From Flavobacteriaceae bacterium (GTDB taxonomy: Bacteria > Bacteroidota > Bacteroidia > Flavobacteriales > Flavobacteriaceae), in the NCBI GenBank assembly GCA_004762155.1, contig SIHP01000005.1:124001-188000 (forward strand): a stretch of DNA of 64,000 nt, written 5' to 3'. The notes beneath the pieces are model-generated. The model was not told where the DNA came from. It searched no databases and worked only from the letters and a program-made list of their open reading frames with translations. A program made the position numbers and the translations under genes. This document shows positions 18,143-26,950 of the stretch, piece by piece; the stretch's first letter is position 1; every line of letters starts with the position of its first letter.

Positions 18143-19312
18143 ATGAAAAAACATTTCGAAACAGACGCGATCAGAAATCAAACAGAAAAAAGTCAATTTT
18201 CTGAACATTCTACACCATTATACTTAACCTCAGGTTTTGTTTTTGATGATGCAGAAGAAATGAGGGCTTCTTTTGCAGAAGAAAAAGAGCGTAATTTATA
18301 TAGTAGGTTTTCTAATCCGAATACAACGGAATTTGTAGACAAAGTCGTTGCTATGGAAGGTGCAGAAGCTGGTTTTGCTTTTGCAACAGGAATGTCTGCA
18401 ATTTTTTCAACATTTGCATCTATTTTAAACGCTGGAGATCATGTTGTTTCTTGTCGTTCTGTATTTGGTTCAACACATAGCATGTTTACCAAATATTTAC
18501 CTAAATGGAACATTACAACATCTTACTTTAAAGTAAATGAAGTTGATTTAGTAGAAAGTTTAATTCAACCAAACACGAAGGTTTTATATATAGAAACACC
18601 AACAAATCCGGCTGTAGATATTCTGGATTTGGAATTAATTGGGAACATTGCTAAAAAGCATAATTTAATATTTATTGTAGATAATTGCTTTGCAACACCA
18701 TATATACAACAGCCAATAAAATTTGGTGCAGATTTAGTAATTCATTCTGCAACAAAATTAATGGACGGACAAGGTCGTGTTTTAGGTGGCGTTACTGTTG
18801 GAAGCAAAGATTTAATTCGAGAACTATATTTATTTGCAAGAAATACTGGCCCAGCAATGTCGCCTTTTAACGCTTGGGTATTATCTAAAAGTTTAGAAAC
18901 ATTATCTTTAAGAGTTGAAAAACATTGCCAAAACGCTATAGAAGTTGCTGCTTTTTTAGAAGGAAATGAAAAATTAAATTTCGTTAAATATCCATTTTTA
19001 AAATCACATCCTCAACACGAAATTGCTAAAAAGCAAATGAAATTAGGTGGTAATATTGTTGCCTTTGAAATAAAAGGAGGAATTGAGGCTGGTCGTAAAT
19101 TCTTAAACAATATAAAAATGTGTTCTTTATCTGCAAACTTAGGAGATACTAGAACTATTGTTACACACCCTGCATCAACAACTCATGGTAGACTTTCTGA
19201 AGAAGATAGATTAGAAGTTGGCATTACAGATGGTCTGGTAAGATGTTCTATTGGACTAGAAAATGTTGATGATATTATTAAGGATTTAAATCAAGCTTTA
19301 AACAACTCATAA
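18143..19312 (+). CDS. O-succinylhomoserine sulfhydrylase-like PLP enzyme (MetZ/MetB family)
   Basis: The 389-residue protein belongs to the Cys/Met-metabolism PLP family. It shows TPLYLTSGFVFDDAEEM, YSRFSNPNT, the loop FATGMSAIFS and the PLP lysine in IHSATKLMDGQGRVLGG. The sequence around ARNTGPAMSPFNAWV and HPASTTHGRLSEED resembles O-succinylhomoserine sulfhydrylase more than cystathionine gamma-lyase. With a MetX-type acetylase in the fused upstream gene, the acyl donor in vivo may be acetyl; a cystathionine synthase or lyase role cannot be excluded. It lies downstream of the metX fusion in the riboswitch unit. Confidence 0.85.
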   Translation: MKKHFETDAIRNQTEKSQFSEHSTPLYLTSGFVFDDAEEMRASFAEEKERNLYSRFSNPNTTEFVDKVVAMEGAEAGFAFATGMSAIFSTFASILNAGDHVVSCRSVFGSTHSMFTKYLPKWNITTSYFKVNEVDLVESLIQPNTKVLYIETPTNPAVDILDLELIGNIAKKHNLIFIVDNCFATPYIQQPIKFGADLVIHSATKLMDGQGRVLGGVTVGSKDLIRELYLFARNTGPAMSPFNAWVLSKSLETLSLRVEKHCQNAIEVAAFLEGNEKLNFVKYPFLKSHPQHEIAKKQMKLGGNIVAFEIKGGIEAGRKFLNNIKMCSLSANLGDTRTIVTHPASTTHGRLSEEDRLEVGITDGLVRCSIGLENVDDIIKDLNQALNNS

Positions 19313-19338
19313 AATAAATAAAAGTTTACTTTTGCATA

Positions 19339-19752
19339 ATGCTTTCGAAAAAAACAAAATACGGAATTAAAGCACTCACCTTTTTAGCAAAACAGGAGAA
19401 CAAATCTCCTGTTCAAATTGCTACAATATCTAAGAGTGAAAACATATCGTTAAAATTCTTAGAAAGCATTTTATTAACACTTAGAAAAAATGGCTTTTTA
19501 GGTTCGAAAAAAGGAAAAGGTGGTGGTTATTATCTTTTAAAAGAACCTAAAGACATTAAAATGACTGAGATTATGCGAGTTTTGGAAGGCCCAATCGCCA
19601 TGGTTCCATGTGTTAGTTTAAACTTTTATGAAAAATGTGATGATTGTCCAGATGAGAACCTGTGTGCAATACATAGCCTTATGATAGAAGTTAGAGATAG
19701 TACACTTAAAATTTTTAGAAACACTACGTTAGCAGACCTATGTAAATGTTAA
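19339..19752 (+). CDS. Rrf2-family transcriptional regulator
   Basis: The 137-residue protein has the Rrf2 winged helix-turn-helix (MLSKKTKYGIKALTFLA, then GGGYYLLKEP as wing) and six cysteines, at 91, 100, 103, 109, 135 and 137. Rrf2 proteins include the cysteine regulator CymR and the Fe-S sensor IscR; the cysteine spacing could hold a cluster, though it is not the standard IscR triad. It sits 26 nt after the metZ-like gene and just before the cysteine operon, whose promoter has inverted repeats, so I infer that it controls sulfur assimilation. A -7 match TACTTTTG lies at 19327-19334, very close to the ATG. Confidence 0.87.
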   Translation: MLSKKTKYGIKALTFLAKQENKSPVQIATISKSENISLKFLESILLTLRKNGFLGSKKGKGGGYYLLKEPKDIKMTEIMRVLEGPIAMVPCVSLNFYEKCDDCPDENLCAIHSLMIEVRDSTLKIFRNTTLADLCKC

Positions 19753-19872
19753 TCATTCCTAAAAAATAATTAACAGATAACTAATTATTAAGACCTTATT
19801 TTATTAATCTACTAAATTTATAGGGTTTAACAAATTCTTTAAACAGATGTCAGCTTTTAATATAAAAAAAAT

Positions 19873-19904
19873 GAGTATGTTTGCATACTCTATTAAACTA
19901 ATAG
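19873..19904 (+). promoter_or_regulatory. Promoter and candidate operators of the cys operon
   Basis: A -7 match TATGTTTG (19876-19883) sits inside a perfect inverted repeat GAGTATG-TTTG-CATACTC (19873-19890). A second perfect repeat CTATTA-AAC-TAATAG (19890-19904) follows at the expected start of transcription. TATAGGGTTTAA upstream (about 19820) and TAATAGGGTAAT (19899-19910) look like two versions of one motif. These are suitable binding sites for the adjacent Rrf2 regulator; that link is inference. Confidence 0.55.
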
Positions 19905-19928
19905 GGTAATAAAAATTACTCAATTATT

Positions 19929-20192
19929 ATGATTGTAGATCAAATGATTTTTAACAAAAAAGAAGCACAAGGAAATTTTGAAGATGATAAAAACTCAGAA
20001 AACCCTGTACGTAGTATCGCTAAAGCTGTAAGCTGGAGAGTTATAGGAACCATAGACACATTAGTAGTATCATATATACTTACTGGAGAAATGGCCTTGG
20101 CAACTTCTATTGCATCTGTAGATTTTTTAACAAAATTAGTATTGTATTTCTTTCACGAAAGAATTTGGAATAAAATAAAATGGGGAAAATAA
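19929..20192 (+). CDS. DUF2061 small membrane protein
   Basis: The 87-residue protein has a charged N-terminus followed by a DUF2061 core (SIAKAVSWRVIGTIDTLVVSYILTG, in part RVIGTIDTLVVSYILTG) with two hydrophobic segments, roughly residues 38-58 and 60-76. The function is unknown, but the family is often found with sulfate-assimilation genes in this phylum. It opens the operon, and its TAA overlaps the cysH ATG by one base, so it is coupled to it. Confidence 0.8.
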   Translation: MIVDQMIFNKKEAQGNFEDDKNSENPVRSIAKAVSWRVIGTIDTLVVSYILTGEMALATSIASVDFLTKLVLYFFHERIWNKIKWGK

Positions 20193-20806
20193 TGAGCCTT
20201 AATATTGACGAAATAAACAAAGAATTAGCAGGTAAAACACCTGAAGAAATAATTAACTGGGCTATTTCAATAGCAAAAAAACCAGTAGTCACAACTAACT
20301 TTAGACCTTACGAAGGTGCTATCTTAAATTTAGTTTCTAAAATAAAAGAAGATATTGAGGTAATTTGGTGTGATACTGGATATAATACTCCAAATACATA
20401 CAAACATGCTGAGGCATTAATTCATCAATTAGAATTAAACATTCATTTATATGTTCCAAAACAAACTGTGGCACACAGAAATATTACGTTAGGTTTACCA
20501 ACAATTGACGACGAAAACCACGGAATATTTACAGAGCAAGTAAAATTAGAGCCATTTAAAAGAGCAATGGCAGCCCATCAACCAGATGTTTGGTTTACGA
20601 ATTTACGAAAAGGACAAACTGCTTTTAGAGATAGTATAGATATTATTTCAAAAAGCAAAGATGGTATTATAAAAGTAAGTCCGTTTTATAATTGGTCAGA
20701 TGAAGAATTAGACACTTATTTAGAGGAAAACAATCTTCCTAATGAGTTTAAGTATTTCGATCCAACAAAAGTAGAAAACAATAGAGAGTGTGGTTTACAC
20801 ATCTAA
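20192..20806 (+). CDS. cysH: Phosphoadenosine phosphosulfate (or APS) reductase
   Basis: The 204-residue protein reduces activated sulfate to sulfite. It has CDTGYNTPNTYK, WFTNLRKGQTAFR and ends in the catalytic tail NRECGLHI. Only two cysteines occur (in IWCDTG and ECGLH), so the CC pair that binds [4Fe-4S] in APS reductases is absent, which is usual for PAPS reductases. No APS kinase is encoded in this operon, so the true substrate is open. I start at ATG 20192, overlapping the DUF2061 stop by one base; another ATG 12 nt upstream is possible. Confidence 0.9.
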   Translation: MSLNIDEINKELAGKTPEEIINWAISIAKKPVVTTNFRPYEGAILNLVSKIKEDIEVIWCDTGYNTPNTYKHAEALIHQLELNIHLYVPKQTVAHRNITLGLPTIDDENHGIFTEQVKLEPFKRAMAAHQPDVWFTNLRKGQTAFRDSIDIISKSKDGIIKVSPFYNWSDEELDTYLEENNLPNEFKYFDPTKVENNRECGLHI

Positions 20807-20816
20807 AAAATATAGT

Positions 20817-21722
20817 ATGAGTTTAGATACAATAAAAGTAGGAGCATTAGAGAGCGAAGCAATTCACATTTTTAGAGAAGTGGTTTCGCAATTTGAAAAA
20901 CCAGTATTGTTATTTTCTGGAGGAAAAGACAGTATTACGTTAGTAAGGTTGGCTCAAAAAGCATTTTATCCTGCTAAAATCCCTTTTCCTTTAATGCATA
21001 TTGATACTGGACATAATTTTCCTGAAACAATAGAATTTAGAGACCGCTTAGCTAAAGAACTAGGAGTTGAATTGATCGTGAGAAATGTTCAGGATAATAT
21101 CGATTCTGGTAAAGTAAAAGAAGAAACTGGTAGATACGCAAGTAGAAACATGTTACAAACTGAAACTTTATTAGATGCTATTGAAGAGTTTGGTTTTGAT
21201 GCTTGTATCGGTGGAGCTCGTAGAGATGAAGAAAAAGCTAGAGCCAAAGAACGTATTTTTTCTGTAAGAGATGATTTCGGACAATGGGATGAAAAAAACC
21301 AAAGACCTGAATTATTTGATATGTTAAACGGTAAAATTGATTTAGGCCAAAATGTACGTGTTTTTCCTATTTCTAACTGGACAGAATTAGATGTTTGGAG
21401 TTATATAGAAGCTGAAGAAATTGAAATCCCTTCAATTTATTTTGCTCATAAAAGAAAGATTTTTGTTAGAGATGGTATGATTTGGTCTGCAGAAGATGAT
21501 GTTGTATATCGTGATGAAGAAGAAGTTGTAGAAGAAAGAATGGTACGTTTTCGTACTGTTGGAGATATGTCTTGTACAGCTGCTGTATTATCTGATGCCA
21601 TCACTATTGATAAAGTTGTTGCTGAGATTAGAGAAAGTACTATTTCAGAACGTGGTGCTCGTATTGATGATAAACGCTCAGAAGCAGCAATGGAAAAACG
21701 TAAACAACAAGGGTATTTTTAG
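20817..21722 (+). CDS. cysD: Sulfate adenylyltransferase subunit 2
   Basis: The 301-residue protein is the PP-loop catalytic subunit of ATP sulfurylase, forming APS from sulfate and ATP. It has LLFSGGKDSITLVRLA and the segment CIGGARRDEEKARAKERIFS. The ATG at 20817, 10 nt after cysH, gives the normal N-terminus; an in-frame reading from 20790 would overlap cysH. The GTPase partner cysN follows after a repeat-containing gap. Confidence 0.96.
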   Translation: MSLDTIKVGALESEAIHIFREVVSQFEKPVLLFSGGKDSITLVRLAQKAFYPAKIPFPLMHIDTGHNFPETIEFRDRLAKELGVELIVRNVQDNIDSGKVKEETGRYASRNMLQTETLLDAIEEFGFDACIGGARRDEEKARAKERIFSVRDDFGQWDEKNQRPELFDMLNGKIDLGQNVRVFPISNWTELDVWSYIEAEEIEIPSIYFAHKRKIFVRDGMIWSAEDDVVYRDEEEVVEERMVRFRTVGDMSCTAAVLSDAITIDKVVAEIRESTISERGARIDDKRSEAAMEKRKQQGYF

Positions 21723-21830
21723 GAAGTACTGAGTAGTTAGTACAAAGTACATAGATTAAAACATAAAATATAAAGTTCATAGTTATTGAAGCTAAATACT
21801 CAATACTATCTACTTAATACTATTAACAAA
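21723..21830. repeat. Imperfect inverted/tandem repeat between cysD and cysN
   Basis: The 108-nt gap consists of variants of TACTGAGTAGTTAGTAC, AAAGTACATAG, AATACTCAATACTATC and TACTTAATACTATT. The right half approximately reverse-complements the left half. It separates two genes that encode one complex, so it probably inserted or expanded within the operon. No promoter or gene is evident. Confidence 0.5.
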
Positions 21831-23078
21831 ATGAACGTATTAAAAATAGCAACAGCAGGAAGTGTAGATGATGGTAAAAGCACCTTAATTGGTCGTATCC
21901 TTTATGATACAAAATCATTAACTACAGATAAATTAGAAGCCATTGAAACGCGTAGTAAAGCTAATGGTTTTGATTATTTAGACTTCTCTTTAGCAACTGA
22001 TGGATTAGTTGCTGAGCGTGAACAAGGTATTACTATTGATGTAGCACATATTTACTTTTCAACAGCTAAGAAGAGTTATATTATTGCAGATACTCCTGGT
22101 CATGTTGAATATACTCGTAATATGGTTACAGGTGCATCAACATCACAAGCTTCTATGATTTTAGTAGATGCTCGTAATGGAGTAATTGAACAAACATATC
22201 GTCACTTCTTTATCAATAATTTATTAAGAATTAAAGATATCGTGGTTGCTGTTAATAAAATGGATTTAGTTGACTTTTCTGAGGAAAAATTTAATGCTAT
22301 TAAAGCTGAATTCGAAAAAATGGTTGCGAATAGCGACTACAAAGACCAAAACATCACTTTTATACCCGTAAGTGCTTTAAAAGGAGATAATGTAGTTTCA
22401 GAATCTGAAAATACACCTTGGTATAGCGGACGTACTATTTTAGAACATCTAGAAAGTTTAGATGCTAAAGATGTTTTTGAAAAAGGACAAGCTCGTTTTC
22501 CTGTGCAAACAGTAATCCGCCCTAAAACTGAAGAATATCACGATTATAGAGGATATGCTGGTAAATTATATGGAGGTAGTTTAAGTGTTGGAGATGATGT
22601 TACTGTTTTACCTTCAACAACAAAATCAAAAGTAAAAAGCATTCATTTTTTCGATAAAGAATTTAAGAAAGCTAAAAAAGGAAGCTCTATTAGTATCACT
22701 TTAGAAAATGATGTAAACGTTAGTAGAGGTGATATGTTAGTAAAAACAGGTGAAGAACCTAAAATTACTAAAGAATTGACAGCCACTATTTGTTGGATGG
22801 ACAAAGATCCATTACAAGCTTCCTCCAAATATTTTATAAAACATGGTGTAAATGATGTTCAAGCAAAAATAATAAGCTTGTCTACCATTATGAAACCTGA
22901 TTTTTCAGGAGAAATAGAAAACCCAACACAATTAACATTAAATGAAATAGGTGATGTTAATTTAAAATTAAGTAAACCTTTATTTGTTGATTCATATAAG
23001 AACAATAAATCCAATGGAGCTTTTATTTTAATCAATCCTAAAACAAACACCACTTCTGGTGTAGGTTTTATAAAATAG
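21831..23078 (+). CDS. cysN: Sulfate adenylyltransferase subunit 1 (GTPase)
   Basis: The 415-residue protein is the EF-Tu-like GTPase that drives CysD. It shows the P-loop [26 protein letters not shown] and VNKMDLV, followed by two beta-barrel domains. It ends without an APS-kinase (CysC) domain, unlike CysNC fusions. The ATG at 21831 begins [10 protein letters not shown]; a TTG 45 nt upstream lies in the repeat and is unlikely to be used. Confidence 0.95.
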   Translation: MNVLKIATAGSVDDGKSTLIGRILYDTKSLTTDKLEAIETRSKANGFDYLDFSLATDGLVAEREQGITIDVAHIYFSTAKKSYIIADTPGHVEYTRNMVTGASTSQASMILVDARNGVIEQTYRHFFINNLLRIKDIVVAVNKMDLVDFSEEKFNAIKAEFEKMVANSDYKDQNITFIPVSALKGDNVVSESENTPWYSGRTILEHLESLDAKDVFEKGQARFPVQTVIRPKTEEYHDYRGYAGKLYGGSLSVGDDVTVLPSTTKSKVKSIHFFDKEFKKAKKGSSISITLENDVNVSRGDMLVKTGEEPKITKELTATICWMDKDPLQASSKYFIKHGVNDVQAKIISLSTIMKPDFSGEIENPTQLTLNEIGDVNLKLSKPLFVDSYKNNKSNGAFILINPKTNTTSGVGFIK

Positions 23079-23086
23079 AACACAAA

Positions 23087-23431
23087 ATGGCAATTATAAT
23101 AACAGATGAGTGCATCAATTGTGGTGCTTGCGAACCAGAATGTCCAAACACAGCAATATATGATGTTGCTGAAGATTGGAAATATAGTGACGGTACTGAT
23201 CTTTCTGGAAATATAGAAATTAATGGTGAAACTGTTGATGCAGATGAAAGCCAAGAACCTGTATCTGAAGAATACTATTTTATTGTTGCTGATAAATGTA
23301 CAGAATGTATAGGTTTTCATGAAGAACCTCAGTGTGCAGCAGTTTGTCCGGTAGATTGTTGTGTACCTGATGAAGATAATGTAGAAACAGAAGAAGAATT
23401 ATTAGTAAAGCAAAAATTCTTACATAACTAA
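23087..23431 (+). CDS. 4Fe-4S dicluster ferredoxin
   Basis: The 114-residue protein has two cluster motifs: [12 protein letters not shown] at the N-terminus and [18 protein letters not shown] near residue 70, separated by an acidic insertion. This fits a two-cluster bacterial ferredoxin carrying low-potential electrons. Its place 59 nt before the sulfite reductase, together with the later FNR and 2Fe-2S genes, suggests it feeds electrons to sulfite reduction. Confidence 0.93.
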   Translation: MAIIITDECINCGACEPECPNTAIYDVAEDWKYSDGTDLSGNIEINGETVDADESQEPVSEEYYFIVADKCTECIGFHEEPQCAAVCPVDCCVPDEDNVETEEELLVKQKFLHN

Positions 23432-23490
23432 GATTACAACAACACACAACTAACAAATATTAATGCTGTAACAGGCAAATTACAAAAACG

Positions 23491-25575
23491 ATGCAAAGTT
23501 TTAGAACCGAAATAGAAAATCCAGTCGTAGAACAAGATATTATTGAATTAGCAAGAAAAATTCAAGAATTCAAGGAAGGGAAAGTTGATGAAGAAAAATT
23601 CCGTAGTTTACGTTTAGCTCGTGGAGTTTACGGTCAACGTCAACCAGGTGTACAAATGATTCGTATTAAATTACCTTATGGTAAAGTAATGTCTAATCAA
23701 TTACGTAGAATTAGTTCAGTATCGGATGAGTACTCACGTGGTCGCCTGCATATTACTACGCGTCAAGATATTCAAATTCATTATGTAGATCTAAATCGTA
23801 CACCAGAACTATGGGCTGAATTAGAAAAAGATGATGTTACCTTACGTGAAGCTTGTGGTAATGTAGTACGTAATGTTACGGCTTCAGAAACTGCTGGTTT
23901 TGATGTAAGTGAACCTTTTGATGTGCAACCTTATGCTCATGCTATTTTTGAAGAGTTTTTACGTAATCCTATTTGTCAAGAAATGGGACGTAAATTCAAA
24001 GTGTCTTTCTCTAATACTGATGAAGATACAGGATTGTCTTATTTACATGATATTGGTTTTATTGCAAAAAAAGAAAATGGTGTAAACGGTTTTAAAGTAA
24101 TGGTTGCTGGTGGGTTAGGTTCTCAACCTCATTTAGCAGAAACTTTATATGAATTTTTAGAATCAGATAAAATCATACCTGTAATGAATGCTATTTTACG
24201 TGTATTTGACCGTCATGGTGAGCGTAAAAGTAGAGCAAAAGCTCGTATGAAGTTTTTAATGGCTAAAATTGGTTTAGATGGATTTAAAGCTTTAGTTGAA
24301 GAACAACGTATTGCAGTTCCTTATACTTCTGTTGCTATTGATGCTGATGCATATCCACAACCTGTTATTGCAGATATTAAAGATATTCCTTCTGTAACAA
24401 TTAAAGATCAAAAAGCTTTTGCACAATGGAAAACGACGAACTTAATTCCTCAAAAACAACAAGGTTATGTTGCTATAGGTATTAAAGTTTTATTAGGCGA
24501 TTTTTATACAGATAAAGCACGTTTATTGGCTGACTTAGTTGATAAATACGCCGCTTCTGAAATTCGTTTAACATTACGTCAGAATATTGTAATTCCTCAC
24601 GTAAAAGAAAATTTAATTGAACTTTTTTATGTTGAATTAGAAAAGTTAGGTTTTGTAACAGCTGGTTACAATAAAGCCGTAGATATTACTGCTTGTCCTG
24701 GTACGGATACATGTAATTTAGGTATTGCTAGTAGTACTGGTATTACAGAAGAATTAGAAAGAGTTATTACAGCAGAATACCCACAATATTTAAGTAACCA
24801 AGATCTGGTTATTAAAATTAGTGGATGTATGAATGCTTGTGGACAACACAATATGGCAAACATTGGTTTCCAAGGAATGACTGTTCGTACAAAAGATAAA
24901 TTGGTAGCACCTGCTTTACAAGTATTATTAGGTGGTGGTAATCAAGGAAATGGTAAAGCTACATTTGCAGATAAAGTAGTAAAAATACCTAGTAAACGTG
25001 GACCAGAAGCTTTACGCAGAATCTTAAATGATTATGAAGCAAATGCTAATGGAAAATTATTCGCTGAGTATTATGCTGAAAAAGGAGAACGTTACTTCTA
25101 CGATTTCTTAACAGATTTATCTGTGGTAGATAATTTAACTGCTGAAGATTTTATTGATTGGGGAACTAACGAAGAATACATAAAAGCTATTGGAGTTGGA
25201 GAATGTGCTGGTGTTGTTATTGATTTGATTGAAACGTTATTTTTAGAAAGTGATGAAAAAATAGCCAATGCTAAAGAATCTTTTGAAAACGGTGTTTATA
25301 GTGATGCTATTTACTACGCATACAGCTCTCAAATTAATTCAGCAAAAGCAATTTTATTAGCTGAAAAGAAAAAGACAAATACACAGGCAGACATAGTAAA
25401 TAATTTTGATGTTGAGTTTATTGAAAAAAACTTAATAGAATTAGAAGGTACTTTTGCAAATCAAGTATATGCAATTACACAAAACGCACCTTCTAAAGAT
25501 TTTGCTATTACATATATTGCTACAGCCGAAGCATTTTTAACTAAAGTAAGAGCTTTTAGAGTAGCTAGCGTATAA
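23491..25575 (+). CDS. Ferredoxin-dependent sulfite (nitrite) reductase with HEPN-like C-terminal extension
   Basis: The 694-residue protein reduces sulfite to sulfide using siroheme and a [4Fe-4S] cluster. Two sulfite/nitrite reductase half-domains are followed by the cluster cysteines ACPGTDTCNLG and SGCMNACGQH (residues about 406-455). From about residue 570 to the end is an all-helical extension (YSDAIYYAYSSQINSAKAIL) of HEPN type, not present in classical CysI or NirA. Its siroheme synthesis genes follow directly. Substrate sulfite rather than nitrite is inferred from the cysteine operon. Confidence 0.92.
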   Translation: MQSFRTEIENPVVEQDIIELARKIQEFKEGKVDEEKFRSLRLARGVYGQRQPGVQMIRIKLPYGKVMSNQLRRISSVSDEYSRGRLHITTRQDIQIHYVDLNRTPELWAELEKDDVTLREACGNVVRNVTASETAGFDVSEPFDVQPYAHAIFEEFLRNPICQEMGRKFKVSFSNTDEDTGLSYLHDIGFIAKKENGVNGFKVMVAGGLGSQPHLAETLYEFLESDKIIPVMNAILRVFDRHGERKSRAKARMKFLMAKIGLDGFKALVEEQRIAVPYTSVAIDADAYPQPVIADIKDIPSVTIKDQKAFAQWKTTNLIPQKQQGYVAIGIKVLLGDFYTDKARLLADLVDKYAASEIRLTLRQNIVIPHVKENLIELFYVELEKLGFVTAGYNKAVDITACPGTDTCNLGIASSTGITEELERVITAEYPQYLSNQDLVIKISGCMNACGQHNMANIGFQGMTVRTKDKLVAPALQVLLGGGNQGNGKATFADKVVKIPSKRGPEALRRILNDYEANANGKLFAEYYAEKGERYFYDFLTDLSVVDNLTAEDFIDWGTNEEYIKAIGVGECAGVVIDLIETLFLESDEKIANAKESFENGVYSDAIYYAYSSQINSAKAILLAEKKKTNTQADIVNNFDVEFIEKNLIELEGTFANQVYAITQNAPSKDFAITYIATAEAFLTKVRAFRVASV

Positions 25576-25577
25576 TT

Positions 25578-26360
25578 ATGAGCTTAAATAAAGAACATAT
25601 AAATCCTAAATTAACAGTAGTTGGTGCTGGTCCTGGTGATGTAGATTTAATTACAGTAAAAGCAATAAAAGTTTTAAAAACTGCGGATGTAGTTTTATAC
25701 GATGCTTTAGTTAATGAAGAATTATTAGATTTTGTAAATCCTGATGCCGAATTAATTTTTGTGGGTAAAAGAAGAGGTTGTTACAGATATCAACAAGAAC
25801 AAATTAATGACTTAATTGTGACTTATGCTAAATCTCACGGACATGTTGTTCGTTTAAAAGGAGGTGATTCTTTTATATTTGGTAGAGGTGCTGAAGAAAT
25901 GGAATATGCTGCTGGTTTTGGTTTAGAAACTGCTGTTGTTCCTGGTATTTCTTCGTCTTTAGCTGTTCCTGCATATCAAAACATTCCTTTAACAAAACGT
26001 GGAAGTTCTGAAAGTTTTTGGATTATTACTGGCACAACAAAAGATCATAAAATTTCTAGTGATGTTGCTTTAGCTGCACAATCTAACGCGACTGTAGTTA
26101 TTTTAATGGGGATGGGAAAACTAGCAGAAATTGTAAGTCTATTTCAAGAACAAGGTAAAAACAATTTACCTGTTGCCATTATTCAAGACGGAACAACTGT
26201 TAGAGAAAAAATTGGTATTGGTACTGTAGATACAATAAAACAAGTTGTGTCAGAACAAGAATTAAGTAACCCTGCAATTATTGTTTTAGGAGAAGTTGTA
26301 AAACATCGCGAACAATTAAAAAATATTCAACAAGAATATGCAAAAATGAGCGTAAATTAG
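25578..26360 (+). CDS. cobA: Uroporphyrinogen-III C-methyltransferase
   Basis: The 260-residue SAM-dependent enzyme makes precorrin-2 for siroheme. It has VVGAGPGDVDLITVKA at the start, LKGGDSFIFGRGAEE, and GTTKDHK; length is normal for the single-domain form. It begins 2 nt after the sulfite reductase and is followed by the dehydrogenase/chelatase gene, so the two supply the reductase cofactor. Confidence 0.95.
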   Translation: MSLNKEHINPKLTVVGAGPGDVDLITVKAIKVLKTADVVLYDALVNEELLDFVNPDAELIFVGKRRGCYRYQQEQINDLIVTYAKSHGHVVRLKGGDSFIFGRGAEEMEYAAGFGLETAVVPGISSSLAVPAYQNIPLTKRGSSESFWIITGTTKDHKISSDVALAAQSNATVVILMGMGKLAEIVSLFQEQGKNNLPVAIIQDGTTVREKIGIGTVDTIKQVVSEQELSNPAIIVLGEVVKHREQLKNIQQEYAKMSVN

Positions 26361-26364
26361 TCTC

Positions 26365-26949
26365 ATGGAAAGAAATAATTTATATCCCATTTTTTTAAAA
26401 ACCAAAAACTTACATGTATTAATTGTAGGTGGTGGTTTTGTAGCTGAGGAAAAATTAACGTTCTTATTAAAATCGAGTCCAGATGCTAAGGTAACAATGG
26501 TTTCTCCAATGTTTAGAGAAGGAACTATTGCACTAGCCAAAAAAGGAGATGTAACGCTTATTAAAAAAAAATACAGCAGACGTTATTTAAAAGGAAAACA
26601 CATGGTCGTTGCAACTACTAATATTCCTGAAATAAATGTAAAGATATATAAGCATTGCAGAAAACGTAATACATTGGTTAATGTAGCAGATAACCCACCA
26701 TATTGTGATTTTTATATGGGAGGAATTGTAACCAAAGGAAACGTAAAAGTGGCTATTTCCACTAATGGAAAATCGCCAACAACAGCCAAAAGATTACGTC
26801 AATTTTTTGAGGAAGTTATTCCTGAAAACATAGACGATTTGGTTAAAAATTTAAACGAGTTTAGAAAAACAATAAAAGGAGATTTCGAAGAAAAAGTAGA
26901 AACACTTAACGAATTCACCAAAGGATTAATAGAAAAAAAAGAATCTTAA
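26365..26949 (+). CDS. Precorrin-2 dehydrogenase / sirohydrochlorin ferrochelatase
   Basis: The 194-residue protein matches the Met8p/CysG N-terminal module: YPIFLKTKNLHVLIVGGG (NAD-binding), then NPPYCDFYMGGIV and ISTNGKSPTTAKRLRQ. It oxidises precorrin-2 and, in the family, inserts iron to give siroheme. It is separate from the methyltransferase, as in Gram-positive SirC-type enzymes. It lies 4 nt after cobA and is followed after 1 nt by the FNR gene. Confidence 0.92.
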   Translation: MERNNLYPIFLKTKNLHVLIVGGGFVAEEKLTFLLKSSPDAKVTMVSPMFREGTIALAKKGDVTLIKKKYSRRYLKGKHMVVATTNIPEINVKIYKHCRKRNTLVNVADNPPYCDFYMGGIVTKGNVKVAISTNGKSPTTAKRLRQFFEEVIPENIDDLVKNLNEFRKTIKGDFEEKVETLNEFTKGLIEKKES

Positions 26950-26950
26950 A

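Noticed and set aside
22859..23320. 153-codon frame antisense to cysN end and the ferredoxin
   Set aside because: Cys- and Ile-rich composition typical of an antisense frame of an AT-rich gene; crosses two solid genes.
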